From Acidobacteriota bacterium (GTDB taxonomy: Bacteria > Acidobacteriota > Terriglobia > Terriglobales > Acidobacteriaceae): a stretch of 6,797 nt of DNA. Position 1 is the stretch's first letter. Each line of letters starts with the position of its first letter. The stretch lies in assembly GCA_003225655.1 (NCBI GenBank), contig QIAW01000265.1, positions 1 to 6,797 of the forward strand, in the 5' to 3' direction. Shown one piece after another: positions 5,290 to 6,797 of this stretch. The notes under the pieces were generated by a model. It worked only from the letters and a program-made list of their open reading frames with translations. It had not been told where the DNA came from and made no database searches. The translations under genes were made by a program, and so were the position numbers.

Positions 5290-6797
<1,508 letters not shown>

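Overview
The window reads as a stretch of ordinary bacterial chromosome, most likely from an Acidobacteriota member close to the Terriglobia. This is an inference from the mix of genes: a short TonB-type protein, a small outer-membrane beta-barrel protein, a carboxypeptidase-regulatory-like lipoprotein, bacterial-type asd, and separately spaced carA and carB. The moderately high GC content and the intergenic hairpin repeats agree with it. No rRNA, tRNA, CRISPR array, transposase or phage gene is visible.

Layout, left to right. Bases 1-497 hold the C-terminal part of aspartate-semialdehyde dehydrogenase (asd, + strand, cut by the window edge). Bases 498-890 contain no convincing gene, only small repeats and palindromes. 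A TonB C-terminal-domain protein (+, 891-1586) faces a family 3 type O-methyltransferase (-, 1641-2279). The methyltransferase appears to have lost, in frame, the stretch that normally carries part of its metal site. Bases 2280-2448 are a densely foldable intergenic segment. It lies between the methyltransferase and an outer-membrane beta-barrel protein (-, 2449-3222, GTG start with a clear Shine-Dalgarno).

A divergent promoter region (3223-3532) carries two good extended -10 promoters. One drives the barrel protein leftward; the other drives carA rightward. carA (3533-4666) overlaps by 4 bases a small predicted lipoprotein gene (4663-5082). Next come about 200 bases with two back-to-back imperfect hairpins. 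The N-terminal 502 residues of carB (5290 to the window end) follow.

Functionally, carA and carB encode the two subunits of carbamoyl-phosphate synthetase, which feeds pyrimidine and arginine synthesis. asd feeds lysine, threonine and methionine synthesis. The TonB-like, beta-barrel and lipoprotein genes are envelope components. There is no sign of a defence or other novel multi-gene system. The points most worth a second look are the gapped methyltransferase, the structured segment at 2288-2403, the lipoprotein inserted between carA and carB, and the hairpin pair upstream of carB.
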